64,000 nt of DNA from Entomortierella parvispora. Lineage: Eukaryota; Mortierellomycota; Mortierellomycetes; Mortierellales; Mortierellaceae. Numbering within the stretch: the first letter of the stretch is position 1; every line of letters starts with the position of its first letter. A model generated the notes under the pieces. The model ran no database searches, was not told the origin of the DNA, and saw only the letters and a program-made list of their open reading frames with translations. Positions 1 to 12,599 of this stretch are shown in pieces. Both the position numbers and the translations under genes were made by a program. The DNA lies in contig OY752140.1 in NCBI GenBank assembly GCA_963573315.1, forward strand, positions 3,534,001 through 3,598,000, written 5' to 3'.

Positions 1-933
1 TGAGATCTGTGTATTCGGGCGAGAGTCGACTGGGACCGGCGACGCGAGCTCGAACAGAGAAGGCTGTAGCACAAAAAAGAAGGATCCTTGGTGCTTGAGC
101 TCCCAGAGACATCTTTGACTGATATCGGTGGCGGCGGTTAGGCAGGGTGACTGAGAATACCATCTTAAAAGAGGAATGGATCGACAGATCTTGGGGTTGT
201 GCTTGGGGGATAAAATGTGTAATGTCAAAAGACGAGTGAAAAGAGGACAAAAAAACAGAATGCGACGTCTTGAAAAGAGGAAAGTAGGATGGATCGACAC
301 ATTGCTTTATAGTAGGAGGGGGAAAACCCGCAAACAATGCGAAGATATTTGGAGCACAACCAAGGAGAGTATCTCTTTGTACGCTTTGGCTGACTAGCAG
401 AAGCGAGGCCAACAGGAACGCGACCGTTAGATCAACGCAATCTCCTAGGATTGGAAGCTGGAATCTGTTTGCAGTATCGGAAATGATGTGTACCAGAAAA
501 GGGTTGTCGACGTGGATGTTGTGGAGTTCAGGAGCGGCCAAGGCTAGTTCAGTTGACTACATGCGCATGCCGCCTGCCTGCCTGGTTGGTCTGCCAGGCT
601 GACTTTCTTCTTGGTCATGGACCATGGTGAAGCTATTGCTATGGTCGTCTCTATCACATGACGATGCTTAAGGGGACAAGAGACCTCCTGGTTGCCCAGG
701 ACCCTTCTGTCTCCCGTGCTCGCTTCCACAAGGCCTTTCAGCTGTTCGTTCGCGCATCACCTTCACCGTCGTCGACTTCCTTCCTTGCCTGCATCTCTTC
801 ATTCTCTCTTTCTCGCACCATCTTTACCTCCGCTACTTTTTTTCATCTTATCATCACCCTCCCTCCTTCTTCCTCGTCGCATCCATCCTTCTCCTGTAGT
901 CCTTCTCATCTCGTTAACTCCTCATTCACGGAC
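1..933. other. Upstream region of STT4, no supported gene
   Basis: No coding sequence is supported here. Short open frames exist, for example around 176-397, but their products are basic and low in complexity and no family is recognisable. From about 735 to 930 the sequence is rich in C and T with many TCTT/CCTT runs. That is typical of a fungal 5' leader just before a start codon and fits the STT4 start chosen at 934. The frame stays open back to 658 in the STT4 phase, so a longer N-terminus cannot be excluded. Confidence 0.5.
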
Positions 934-3900
934 ATGGATTCGTACGTCTCTGTCGGCAGTGCTTGCTCGTTCCACTTGTGTCCCGCTCACGACCTTAACA
1001 CGCCATCATCTAATGCCCCTCCTTCTAGACTCGAATTCGACTTGCATTCCCAGATTCTCTCGAGTCTGGCCTCAACCCTGGCCAAGGACAATGCGACATC
1101 GATTGAGGATGTCCAGCGTCTCATCAAAGCCGGCCCCAACATGCCTGCTCCCAGCCAACCCTCCACTCCACGACCTCAGGCCAACGGAGGCGAACCATCC
1201 TTGGCCGAGCCCACCTTGGCAGAGGGAGGACTCATGGTATGTGTACCCATGGTTTGCAAGAGACCAGCGATCAAGATCGATCACCTATGCTGCTACAGTT
1301 GTTACCTTTTGTCCCACCATGCCTTCGTTGAGCAAACACCGACGCAATCTATTAATGTTTCTCTATCTTGCTTGCACGTTCTAGACGATGCGCCATCAGC
1401 ACGCATTGATTGCTCAGGCAAAGTTCGCGGCAGAGTCCTCTGGACAGTTTGACCATGACCTGGTACCCCGCCTCTCCGGTTATTTGCACTCTCTCTCCAA
1501 CTTCCAGTTCAGCGATGGCTTTGGACTAAGAGGTAACAGTGCCACCATTGTGCATGCTACGTGTGGCTAGTCAGTCACACACACACACAGCCTGCGTGGT
1601 GATCAGCCCAATGCATTTGCGCCTGTGGCGGTGGAATGGTTGAACTGTATCTTCCAGGGCGGCCTGTTTCCCATGCGCTCGCATATGCTCGTTGTTTTCA
1701 CACGCAGGCTCTCGGATATCGCCCTACGGTAGTTATTTTTATGTTTTCCTAATATCTCGTTTTCTGCTGCTCTTGAACATTTAGGCAAATCACCCGCTGA
1801 CAGCCTGACATATAACCTCACATCCAATCTTCTCACTATCGCCGGAAAGCGACCCATTGTGCGTCAAAAGGTTCTTGACTCGATTTGGTCGTACCTCGAC
1901 AAGTTGGCTTCGTGCTTGAATTCGGATAATGGTGCGTTGCCTTCATACCTCTCTAAACTATGCTGCCAAGCTGACACCCCCATGATCTAACGGTTGTCAT
2001 GATATCAACTCTATAGCCGAGAAGGTGTGCGAGTTTGTGTTGCCTTCTCTTAATGGTCTTTTGGCGGCTCTGGAGACATCCACTCTCGAGTTCCATCCCC
2101 GCGATTTCGCAGATTTCGTATCCCATTCCAATCCATTCCTCTCAAGCGAGACCTCGGAGCACGTCCGAAAAGCAATCAGTGTTGTGAAGCAGGACTCCAA
2201 CAACACATATGCTCGCCGTGTCCTCTCCCAATATGCAAGCGAAAGCACTGTTCTCAGTTCCAACCGCGTCGTGTTGCAAGTGCTGACGGTTAAGCGCAAC
2301 ATGATCGGGTGCCTGCTCAATGCCCACGTTCTCAAGGCAAAGTCTGCGGATCATCATGAAAAGGAACATCGCGCCTCTGTCTACCCGGCCTTTGACGATG
2401 TTTGGAGTACGCTTCTCACCACACCTGTCGAAATTGATTCTACTGGCCAAGTTGACCTGACAAAGGTCATGCGAACGGAATACATCATGTCTCTCCAATT
2501 CTTTGCTGATATGCGTTCTTTCGCTAACGAACTGCTGGCGCAAGGAAACGTCTCTTACGAGTTTTATTACAGCGAGATCATGGGAATCTCACTGGTAAGC
2601 ATCTACAGGCTGCAGATTGTGAGACAGCGTGTCATCAACGATGAGCTCTAACATCAGTTTGCACTTTGGAATTTACTAGCAACTCGCTTCATTGGCCAGT
2701 GTTTACATTCATGAGTTGGACGATGTTCTTCCTTCTCATATTTCGACCTGCTTGTTCACGCAAATTCGCATCGAGGAATTTTGGATTCATGCAGCGGCAT
2801 TGGACTGCTCTGCTTTCTTGGGCATCAAGTAAGTGTTGGAACTAATCGCAAGCTTGCCCTCTGTGTCCCAGAATCTCTAAAACTAACCCGCCCTTCCTCC
2901 AACTTCCTCACTGTAGTTTCGAGGAGCAAGCAAACCAGGAAATGGCAGCGCTTCTGCAGCAGTTTTTGACAACGCCCTCGCCCATCTTCGAAGGACCAGA
3001 CGCGACATTGATTCAAGGATGCGCTGTCGAACGTTTAGCCCAAGTCTTGAAGCATTACTCGACAGGAGAGGATGTTGCCATGTCAACCGTTTATTCCTTG
3101 CTGAACATTCTTTACAGCCACAACACCACTTCAGCTGACAACGTATCACAGTATGATCAGGCCATTTTGGTCCAGGAGAACGTACTTGCGGCCATTTCCA
3201 AGATTGCCTGTGTTTTCAAGAGCGAGAAGATCACTCCCCTAGTTCTTTCAATGCTGGCTCAGCAGATCCGCCACCACAGCCCAAAGCTGGACTGCGTGAT
3301 CGTGAACCGATTGACAGATATGGCATTGACCGGATCAGAAAGTTCGTTCAATGACATTACTCAGATTCTCTCAAACCTATCCAAGCTCTCAATCTCGCCA
3401 GAGAACAAACCCGAAACGAAGGATCTTTGTGAAGCTGTATGTTTTACTTGTGTTTCTTGACTCTGAAGACTATGAATGTCTGTTCTTATCACTAACCTTC
3501 ATGTTGGCTAATAGGTAAATGCTTGCCAGCTGCGATTGGCCAAGGAGATCAAAGCCCGCCCAGAGTTTTACCCTGCCTATCTGACGTGCCTCTTGAAGCT
3601 CTTCGTGGAAAAGGGAGTCCAAATCCAGCTGACTGTTCAATCCAACAAGAAGAGCCAGAACAAGATCAATTCCTTGTCCGCAGGATTGGGACTCCTGCTA
3701 CCTGTTCTCGGACAGCTTTTGGCGCACGATAATTTCCAGCCTCACCTTCGCCCCAGCACTGAGGACGTGAAGCTATTCCGAGACGCCTGGTTCCATTGCG
3801 TACTTTTTGAGTTTGTCAAGGACTCGCCATGGTACAAGGAGTGGAGCGACTCTATGCTGTTGATCGCTCGCAAAACGCCAGCTTTTGTCTCGGGTGACCT

Positions 3901-6900
3901 TGGAACGAACGCTTATCTGGAGGGCGATCTGGAGTACAATTCGGTACTTCCAAGAAGCATTTTGGATGATCAAAAGGCATCCATGCGGGCTACCCTGGCT
4001 AGCTACCTTCCAGCCCAGACAAGCGAAATCAAGACACTTAGCTCCGCCAAGGTCGTGTTCCTGCTCTCAGTCTATCATGTCGAGACGATGCGTAGTCGTC
4101 AGGGTAACTGCTCATTCATGCTCAAGTACTTCATGAACTCTGGTGTCAACGACGGAGGACTTTCGACTTGCTTGGAGGCCATCGCTGATCAAGTCGTCAA
4201 CGTGTTCACCTCGGAATCGCAGACCAAGGTCCTCACGCACTCCTTGGACGACAATATGCGTCTCCAAGTCCGAAACCTCGTCATCGGATGTACTCACCGC
4301 CTGAAGCGAGTCAGTTCTCTGAGCGACAAGTGGGTTCAAAGGATGATTGTAGCCTTCCCTCAGCTTATGTGTGACAAGGCACTGCTGACGCTTGTCCTGG
4401 AGCTCAGTGAGCTGCTCTGGGTTAGTTGCGAGAACGAAATGACGGATGAATATTGCCCGATCTATAGTTTCACATCATCCAAGGTCGGAGTCACGATTGA
4501 CTTGCCAGACTCCTACCCTTACCGAAGAGAGCTGCTTTCCAAGTTTGTTGACTTGACCCGGAAGTGGATTGGCGCTGCCATGGCCAACTCTCCACAGGAG
4601 GTGGATGCTCTACTTCAGGATTACTTGGCTGAATCTGAAAAGATCCACACTGGCATCAGCCGTGTGCATATGGGTCGCACCCTGGCAGCTCGTGCTGGAA
4701 AGGACTTGGTCAAGAATCACAACAGCTTTGACACACTGGCCAACATTCCCGGAGCCATTATTGACAACTCATCTGTTTTCTTCCAAGAGTTCTCAGCCCG
4801 TCGTCGCTACCAAGGAGAAATCGGAGGCATGGAAACATTCTCGACAGTTTTTACGCCTCAGTCTGGATCTGTTCTCCAAAGTCAGCTGCCCGCTCTCCGG
4901 GAGAACCTTCAAAAAATGGTTCAGCAGGTCAAGGACGACCAATTCATTTCCAACAAAGATCTGGCGAACGCTCTCCACCGCGCTGTGAGCGCATTGGTCA
5001 CTTTGGACAAGATTGAGGAGGATCTCGTGAAGATGATCGCTTGGATCCCCATTTACTTGTTCACACCCGACAGTATGAAGATCGGCACTTCTGTCTGGAA
5101 CTGGCTTATCACCGAAAAACCTGCCGTGGAGAAGCGTCTGATGTCTGAAGTCGCGTCTGGATGGGCTTGGGCATCCAGACACCAAAAAGGCTTGTTTTCG
5201 CCTTTGTTGAATTCCGAAGATCCCTTCCGTGTCCGAATGGAGTATGCACCTTCGGATAAGAAGGCTCGCCAAAAGAGCTACAAAATCGCCTCCTATCTCT
5301 TCGCACCCCATGTTATCTGGATCGAGTTCCTTTCGAGTCGATTCCAGGCCACGCGCTACGGCAACCGTGATATGGTCGATCTCTTTACTCGCTTGCTCCA
5401 ATTGACGTTCGACAGTGGATACAAGATGAGCACGCACCCACTGGCTAGAGAAGGCCGTTTCCAGCTTATCCTTCTAGGCCTCCGCTTGATCCAGTCCAAC
5501 CGCATGGAAGCCTTGGTAGAGTACAAGGTTCGATCGGCTTTGTACCTCGCGGCTCTGTCTTGGTTTGAGCTCTCCCCCCGCTGGTCGTTTGGCGGAAACA
5601 GGATGTTGAGCAAGACCGAAACCAGGATTATGAAGGAGTTTGGAGCAGCGTTAGATCAGGACAAGATCTTTTTGGACTCGATTCTCTCCAGCATTCAGGC
5701 TAACGACTCCCAGGCGGCTCTTGGCGCCAACTATGTGTTCACGGATGACCTGACCCGCGATGCTATTGTACGTAGACACACTCAGTGTCGCCGACTGCTC
5801 TCACTCCTGAATGAGAACGAGCTGAACCGCCTTAGTGTTTGGAGCACTCCCTTGGTTCTTGGAGGCGGTACTCACCCTGAGGTTAATGTGCACGAGAAGA
5901 GCTTCTCTGAGGAAGGCTGGCGTAACATGGTGCGCTTTGCTTGGAGCGTTTCACCTACACTCGCCATCCAGTTGATGTCACGCTTCAAGAACAGTGTCAT
6001 TCCCAGTGAGCTCAGTCACTTGTTGGCGAGTGACCCGTTTGCAGCTGTCCATGATGCGGACGCGGTCCAAGTCCTGCTCGGGGAGGGAAGCATTCGTTAC
6101 ACGCCTGCTCAGCTCAAGTACTTGTTGTTCTGGCGCCCAGTTCCTTCAATCACCGCCATTTCGTACTTCCAACCTGCGTACCACAACAACCCCATGGTTC
6201 TTCAATATGCCATGCGGTCCCTTGAGCATTCTCCTGTCGAAGTCGTGTTCTTTTACGTGCCTCAGATTGTGCAAGCGCTTCGTCATGACGATCTGGGCTA
6301 CGTTGAAAAGTACATTATGCGTGCGGCCAGGGTCTCGCAGCTCTTTGCTCATCAGATTATCTGGAACATGAACGCCAATATGTACAAGGACAACAGCAGT
6401 GAGGTGCCTGATCCTCTCAAGCCAACCTTGGACCGTATCATTGACAACATCGTGAAGGGACTCTCTGGTGAGGCCAAGAGCTTCTACGAGCGTGAGTTTG
6501 CGTTCTTTAACCAGGTCACGTCGATCTCAGGAACTCTCATGCCGCTTGTCAAGAAGACCAAGCCCGAGAAGAAGAAGAAGATTGATGAAGAAATGGCCAA
6601 GATTGTGGTGGATGTGGGTGTTTATTTGCCTAGTAACCCCGAGGGAGTAGTAGTCGATATTGACAAGCGATCGGGACGTCCTTTGCAGAGTCACGCCAAG
6701 ACCCCGTTCATGGCCACATTCAAGGTTCGAAAGACGCGAGAGGAATCAGATCTTGGAAAGGCAATCATCAAGCGTGGTACTGGAGATGAGGAGGATGAGG
6801 AGATTGTACCCAAGACCCATGATGTTTGGCAGTCGGCCATCTTCAAGGTCGGAGACGACTGTCGCCAGGATGTGTTGGCCATTCAGCTGATTGCCGTGTT

Positions 6901-7609
6901 CAAGAATATCTTTACTAACGTGGGCTTGGACTTGTACCTGTTCCCGTACCGCATCGTGGCGACGGCCCCTGGTTGCGGTATGATTGATGTGATTCCTAAT
7001 TCGATCTCGCGTGACCAGCTTGGTCGTGAAAAGGTCAACAACTTGCAGGACTACTTTGTGACAAAGTACGGAGGCGTGGATTCGATCGAGTACCAGAAGG
7101 CGCGCAACAACTTTATTCAGTCTGTGGCATCGTACAGTGTGATCTCGTACCTGTTGCAGTTCAAGGATCGTCACAACGGCAATATTATGATTGATGATGA
7201 TGGTCATGTCATCCACATCGACTTTGGCTTCATTTTGGATATCTCTCCTGGAGGCAACATCAACTTTGAGTCCTCACCCTTCAAGCTGACGGCCGAGATG
7301 ATCCAGATCATGGGCACGAGTGTAGAGGATCAGGGTTACAGATGGTTCTGTGAGCTATGCATCAAGGCCTACTTGGCGTCGCGTCCGTATGCGGAGCAAA
7401 TCTGTCAGATGGTGGCGCTCATGCTGGAGTCTGGTCTGCCTTGTTTCCGAGGCGAGACGATCAAGAGGTTGAGGTCTCGATTCCAGTTGGATCGATCGGA
7501 GCGACAGGCGGCAGAGTTCATGAAGGAGAAGGTGGACGAGTCTTACTTGAACCGTCGTACGGTCTTGTACGATTCGTTCCAGAAGGTGACCAATGGTATC
7601 CCTCATTAG
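934..7609 (+). CDS. STT4: Phosphatidylinositol 4-kinase alpha, Stt4 type
   Basis: This kinase phosphorylates phosphatidylinositol at position 4, making the plasma-membrane PI4P pool. Proposed exons are 934-1236, 1385-1532, 1575-1728, 1804-1931, 2017-2594, 2680-2828, 2917-3436 and 3515-7609, giving 2024 aa (yeast Stt4 is about 1900). The kinase domain fills the last 300 residues. The catalytic loop KDRHNGNI is near residue 1875 and HIDFGF, with the metal-binding DFG, near 1895. The lysine-rich stretch around 6565 precedes the kinase domain. The long middle part is helical, as expected for the PIK and scaffold regions that bind Efr3/Ypp1-type partners. The N-terminal exons are less certain: the third begins inside a CA repeat, and the fourth needs the acceptor at 1803 rather than the one at 1784 to stay in frame. 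The family call is secure; the first 100 residues are not. Confidence 0.93.
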
Positions 7610-8414
7610 AATGGTTTTGCGACCATTATATGATTGTCATTAAACAATCCAAGAACAGAAAAATTTCCCATTGAGTTCACTGCTGATGGTGATTCATTTC
7701 TTCCGTCGATGAGAAGTATCTTTTGCAGATGTTTTAGAGAAGGATGAGGATGGTAGACGAGTGAGGAGATGGGTGAATGTAGGAGTCTGAGGACGACGGG
7801 GAGGCATTGCACTAATCCGAGATGGCCTCTTGAAACCTTTGACTCTCCAAATACCCTCAAGTTTCCAGACAATACACAGTTGAATTGGGCTGAGACGTAG
7901 ATGAATGGAGCGGAAGATTTTGAGGATCTGCACAATGATCGGTGAACGCATTTTTAAACGAGGTTTCGATCCAAATATTAAATATCCAGTGTTTGCATTC
8001 GAATACCAAGGAATTCAGATTCTGGAAGAAAAAAAATTTTTGAAAAAAAATAAATTACACGGACTTTTCGTGGAGTTGCGGGGGAGCAACACCCGTCGCA
8101 TCAAAATCCCTACGCGACAAACGCCACGGCTCTTTTTTTGCTTCTTGCTTTTGAGTCTGATCTAGTTACCCTGTATTAGAGATCGTAGGGGTAGTGGCGA
8201 AAGGTGGTTGTTAGCACGCGACACTGCAAGGAAACTGATTCAGATTTTGAGGCAAAAACGTCTCTTGGTGTGCAGTACTTGGGGAAGGGAGCAGCGCATC
8301 GACAGTCATCAGTATCCTCAAGCGATATCTTCTAGAGACGTTAGCTGGATGAGTGCATCTGGTATCGACAAGAGCGTGTTGCATTGGACGCAACCAGAGT
8401 GACTCTGCCAGTCA

Positions 8415-8451
<37 letters not shown>

Positions 8452-9046
8452 GAGACGCGACCATTCAACATCTCAAAAGCTCTCTTTCATTCCACACCCA
8501 CCCATCCACAACAAAGCCAAAGGTGCATGGGGCTCAGCGCTCCATTCATTCTCTGTTGGGATTCTTCACTTAGCCATTCATTTCTTCAATTGAAGCGAAT
8601 GATCTTTGTTCATTTGCGCGTTGGTTTCGTCTCGTCCTGTCTTTGGTGTAGGAGTGGCCATCATGCAGGACCCATGATTCCAACTCAACAAGCAAGTTTT
8701 GTCTAGATCCAAAGCGAGGGAAAGGATAGATGCGATAGCGGAGACGTGGCGGCATATAGATAGCACCCTCCTGGTTAATTAATGACGACTTGACGTTGAT
8801 GAGAACGGAGCTGCTGGGAACCAAAAAAAAAAAAAAAAAAAATTAAAATCGAGTCCAGAAGACGCGTCGGACCCAATTCGGGCAAGAATCGCAGCGGCCA
8901 GGTTCCCACGGTGTTATTGCGCTCTGACGATTGTTCCTTCGCCGCATTGCATTGCATTTTGTTCGCTTTCGGATTCTTCTTTTTCATTCTTCCATTCTTC
9001 TTCTTCTTCTTCTTCATCCCCGGCCACATCATCCGCACTCGCCAGT
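7610..9046. other. Intergenic, STT4 to M1 aminopeptidase
   Basis: About 1.4 kb without a convincing gene. It holds an A/T-rich stretch at 7960-8060, a T run near 8420-8448 and an A run near 8823-8841. A CTT-rich leader (8960-9020) ends just before the aminopeptidase ATG. Open frames on both strands are driven by the homopolymers and encode poly-F or poly-K, so they were not called. Confidence 0.5.
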
Positions 9047-11332
9047 ATGCCATACGACCCCACCTCGCAGTCCAACCTCGACGAGGCAAAGACCAACCAC
9101 ATCCATCTCGACCTCGCCGTCGATTTCGAGGCAAAGATCCTCTCGGGCTCTGCAGAATTGGAGATTGAGGCCATTGCCAATGCCGTCACCCAGGTCATCC
9201 TCGACACCAGCTTCATCGACATTCGTTCCGCCTCTGTCGGAGGGCAGACTCTCAACGTAAAAGCAGCAAGATACCTTGTTTTGTGATTTTGCCCGCTTCC
9301 TCCCACTAACACCTGTTCCTTGTATTGTCCACCCCTCGTCCCCCAGTTCAAGCTTCTGGAGCGCAACGAAAAGTATGGATCCGCTCTAGTCGTGGATCTG
9401 GCCAAGCCTTTGGCCAAAGGTGAAAAGATCAAGCTGCTGGTCCAATACGCAACCACCAAGGATTGTACTGCCTGCCAATGGCTCGAACCCAGTCAAACTG
9501 TTGGAAAGAAGCATCCTTACCTCTTTACTCAGTGCCAAGCTATCCACGCCCGTTCCCTCTTACCCTGCCAGGACAGCCCCTCAATCAAGTTGACCTATAG
9601 CGCCAACATCACCACACCCTTGCGCGCCGTCATGTCCGCGGTCCCCACTGGAGAGGAAAAGAAGCAGGGATCAGAAACGACAACATTCAAGTTTGAACAA
9701 AAGACCAGGATCCCTTCTTATTTGATTGCCTTGGCTGTCGGTAACTTGGAAGGCCGTGAGATTGGACCTCGTTCGACCGTCTGGACCGAACCTGAGGTGT
9801 TGGAAGCCGCTGCTTGGGAGTTTGTCGATACAGAGAACTTTATTCGCACGGGTGAAGAGTTGTTGACGCCCTATGATTGGGGTCGTTACGATCTCTTGGT
9901 CCTGCCAGCCTCGTTTCCTTATGGTGGAATGGAGAACCCTTGCTTGACCTTTGTAACGCCTTCACTTTTGGCTGGAGATAGGTCCTTGGTTGATGTGGTG
10001 GCTCACGAGATTGCTCACAGCTGGATGGGCAACTTGGTTACAACGGAAAACTGGGAGCATTTCTGGTTGAACGAAGGATTTACCGTGTTTGTGGAGCGCA
10101 AGATCTTGGGACGTATGAAGGGGCCAACCCACAGTGAATTCAGTGCTATCTTGGGACACAAGGCCCTGCAAAAGAGTGTGGATCTCTATGGAAAGGATCA
10201 TCCATTCACGGCGCTTCGCCCTTGCCTCCGTGGCGAAGATCCCGATGATGCGTTCTCAAGAGTCCCATATGGTAAGAAACGGGTACTAAATCAATAGCGA
10301 GTGTCTTTTTTTTATACCGATTTCTAATATTCAACTGAGGGGTTTTTTTCTCGTTTCTAGAAAAGGGCTTCAACTTGCTGTACTACTTGGAGAAGCACCT
10401 GGGTGGTGCTGCCGTCTTTGAGCCTTACCTTCGAGCCCACGTCCAAGAGTTTGCAGGACGTTCGATCAATACTGATGACTGGAAGGCGTTTTTGTATTCG
10501 TTTATGGAAAAGACCTTTGGACAGGAAAAGGTGGATTTGCTCAACCAGGTCGACTGGACTGCTTGGCTTTCCGGTACCGGGATGCCCCCCGTCAACAACC
10601 ACTTTGACGATACGCTCGCCAGGGCCTGTACCTGCCTTTGCAAAAAGTGGGACGATTCCCGTGCCCATGGCCATGCAGAGTCTCCCGCACCTGGAGTCTT
10701 CTCGGCTGATGATATCGCAGAGTTTTCGTCGACACAAAAGGTGGTGTTTTTGGAGAAGGTGGCCGATCTGGAGCCAGCGTTGCCCCATGGATACCTGGAC
10801 ACAATGGATACGTTGTATCAATTGACAAGTATCAAGAACTCGGAAATTCGATTGAGGTGGCATCTGTTGTGCCTCAAGGCCAATTATGAAAAAATTTATC
10901 CCGAGGTGGCGGCCTTTGCCTCGTCCATGGGTCGTATGAAGATGTAAGTGTATTTCTTTGTCTTTTTGATGGAGTGGGGTGATTAAGATGCTTGAAGACG
11001 ATTTACGGGGGGAAGGGAGAGGGACTGGTTTGTTCACTTTGGCCTACTAACAACCCTGATCCTGATTTGAATTTATCCTCTTTACCGATTCTAGGTGCCG
11101 TCCATTGTTGAGGTGAGGATTTTCAGCTGTAGCTTTGTTGCAGATGTCCTCTGAAGTATTGTCATGTTTTTCTCATCAGTCAACTTCATCCCTTCATTTC
11201 AAAAATAGATCCCTTTTCAAGGCCAAAAACGGAGCCGAGTTGGCCAGAGAGACATTCCTGAAGCACAAGTCATTTTATCATCCCATTGCCGCTGCCATGA
11301 TTTCCAAGGATTTGGGTCTCAACGTGAAGTAA
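9047..11332 (+). CDS. LTA4H: M1 zinc aminopeptidase, leukotriene A4 hydrolase family
   Basis: A cytosolic zinc metallopeptidase of family M1B, with aminopeptidase and, in some members, epoxide hydrolase activity. Exons are 9047-9256, 9347-10271, 10361-10943, 11095-11112 and 11209-11332, encoding 619 aa (human LTA4H is 611). The exopeptidase motif GGMEN lies near residue 262. The zinc site HEIAH is near 289, with the downstream glutamate in WLNE. The catalytic-tyrosine region VPYEKGF is rebuilt exactly across the exon 2/3 junction. The C-terminal helical domain ends with a KDLGLNVK tail that resembles the animal enzyme. Exon 4 is only 18 nt, but it restores the conserved RPL-x-LFK segment, which supports it. 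Whether the fungal enzyme hydrolyses any leukotriene-like epoxide cannot be read from the sequence. Confidence 0.95.
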
Positions 11333-11879
11333 CCAGTGCTGGTGAAATATCATAAAACAAACAAAACGAACCCAAAAACAATAATAAAAGTCTCCTATTT
11401 TTCTATCTCTCATCGACTCATTACCAAAGTCCACCTCGCAGACAAATCAATAGTTGCAAATCGGCTTTTTGTTGCTGCCTCGTTATTCTCTGCCCAACTA
11501 TTAAACATGAAGCCTGTCATCCTCTTTGATCTGATAGTCCAGTTGTAAACAAAGAGCAAAAAGTGGAGTCAAAGTCCCCATGAGTCTTTTCTGATTTTCA
11601 AACATCGCAAAGGGAGCGGCCTAACAAGTGCACCCGTGCTTTCACTCAGAGAAGAGATAATTCTTAGAGCACGAAACAAACTTCCACAGAATGACTAAAC
11701 CATCGCAGAGAAGTCTCTTATCACAGTTTGACTACCCATACACCCAACACGGCAGTTTGTTCATTCTTTTTCCTCTTTTTCCTCTTTTTTTTTTTTTTTT
11801 TTTTTCGTAATACGACCAGGACATTGTCCCAGGGCTGGGCGCCTGTTTAATGAAGTATGAAGCGTCCAAAAACTATTCT
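11333..11879. other. Convergent intergenic region with 3' UTRs
   Basis: This lies between the 3' ends of the aminopeptidase (+) and a secreted-protein gene (-). It has an AATAAA signal at 11383-11388, shortly after the aminopeptidase stop, and a long T run near 11786-11805. On the minus strand that run lies just downstream of the secreted-protein gene. No gene is visible. Confidence 0.5.
11383..11388 (+). terminator. Putative polyadenylation signal, aminopeptidase
   Basis: Canonical AATAAA hexamer 51 nt after the stop codon, in an A-rich context. Confidence 0.45.
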
Positions 11880-12374
11880 CTAGTTGGAAACCCAGTTCAT
11901 CTCGCAAGAGAAGCTGTAGTTACCCTCGTCAGAGTCACCCGAGATCTTGGCGTCGACAGGGCTGTAGCTGAACTCTTGGTTTCGGGCCCAGAAGACGAAT
12001 CCGCAGCTCCTGTCAGTGGTGGTGATCTGAACGCAGTAGTTATCATCGTCGAAGCAAGTCTTGGATGGGAACTGCTGGTCGTACTGGATATGCTGGGTGT
12101 TTGAGTAGACGGTTTGACCGTTCTCGGTGGTGGTGACCTCGATAGCGCCGCCGGATCGAACCTCCTTGCCCACCTGTTCGGATGAGTATCCATACTTCAA
12201 ATCGACAACAAAGCCGCCGGATCGAACCTCCTTGCCCACCTGTTCGGATGAGTATCCATACTTCAAATCGACAACAAAGCCGCCGGAACGCTTCTCGAGG
12301 GTAGCGGGGGCAGCAAGGGTGGAGGCCACCAATCCAGAGAGGGCAACGAAGGCGAGAATCTTGTTTCCAATCAT
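11880..12374 (-). CDS. Small secreted protein 1 with duplicated propeptide-like repeat
   Basis: 164 aa with no recognised family. Residues 1-22 (MIGNKILAFVALSGLVAST..) form a clear signal peptide followed by LAAPATLEKR, whose KR is a likely Kex2 site. After it come two identical 22-residue units (each SGGFVVDLKY..KEVR), then a Thr-rich strand (VTTTENGQTVYSNTQ). The C-terminal part has four cysteines (TCFDDDNYC, RSC, SCEMNW), consistent with two disulfides and a compact beta fold. The paralogue at 14978-15406 has a single unit, so the duplication is derived here. A secreted effector or surface role is only inference. The gene seems intronless, and its start follows a conserved TATA box about 207 nt upstream. 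Confidence 0.8.
   Translation of the reverse strand: MIGNKILAFVALSGLVASTLAAPATLEKRSGGFVVDLKYGYSSEQVGKEVRSGGFVVDLKYGYSSEQVGKEVRSGGAIEVTTTENGQTVYSNTQHIQYDQQFPSKTCFDDDNYCVQITTTDRSCGFVFWARNQEFSYSPVDAKISGDSDEGNYSFSCEMNWVSN
12150..12281 (-). repeat. Perfect 66-bp tandem duplication inside the secreted-protein gene
   Basis: Two adjacent 66-bp copies, 12150-12215 and 12216-12281, match base for base. They add exactly 22 in-frame residues. No difference is visible between them, so the duplication is very recent, homogenised, or possibly an assembly or allele artefact. Confidence 0.9.
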
Positions 12375-12580
12375 TTTGTTTTTTCTCTATAATGTGGAGT
12401 ATGAACAAGGAGGAAGTGACGCGGTTAGATTCATCCGTTAGAGGAGTCAATTGAGTAGCAAATCTGTAGGATGAGATTGAGAAGAGGAAAACATACTGAG
12501 ATGGGTGAGATGGGTGAATTGGTTGAGACTGGTGAGGAGGCTGGTTGATGATGAGAGAGATATAGCGAATCGACACTCCC

Positions 12581-12589
12581 TATTTATAC
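12581..12589 (-). promoter_or_regulatory. TATA box of small secreted protein 1
   Basis: The minus strand reads GTATAAATA. The context, with a TAGCGAA and CACTC block nearby, is shared with the paralogue's promoter at 15598-15607, which argues for a real core promoter rather than a chance AT stretch. Confidence 0.65.
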
Positions 12590-12599
12590 GAAAATCCAG

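Noticed and set aside
176-397. Open frame for a 73-residue basic protein before STT4
   Set aside because: No family, no codon-pattern support, unusual composition; probably upstream non-coding sequence.
1785-1803. Exon 4 of STT4 starting at the first acceptor (1785)
   Set aside because: That acceptor breaks the frame with exon 3; the next AG, ending at 1803, restores it.
8775-9134. Minus-strand frames crossing the aminopeptidase start
   Set aside because: They encode poly-Lys and poly-Phe from homopolymers and overlap a well-supported exon.
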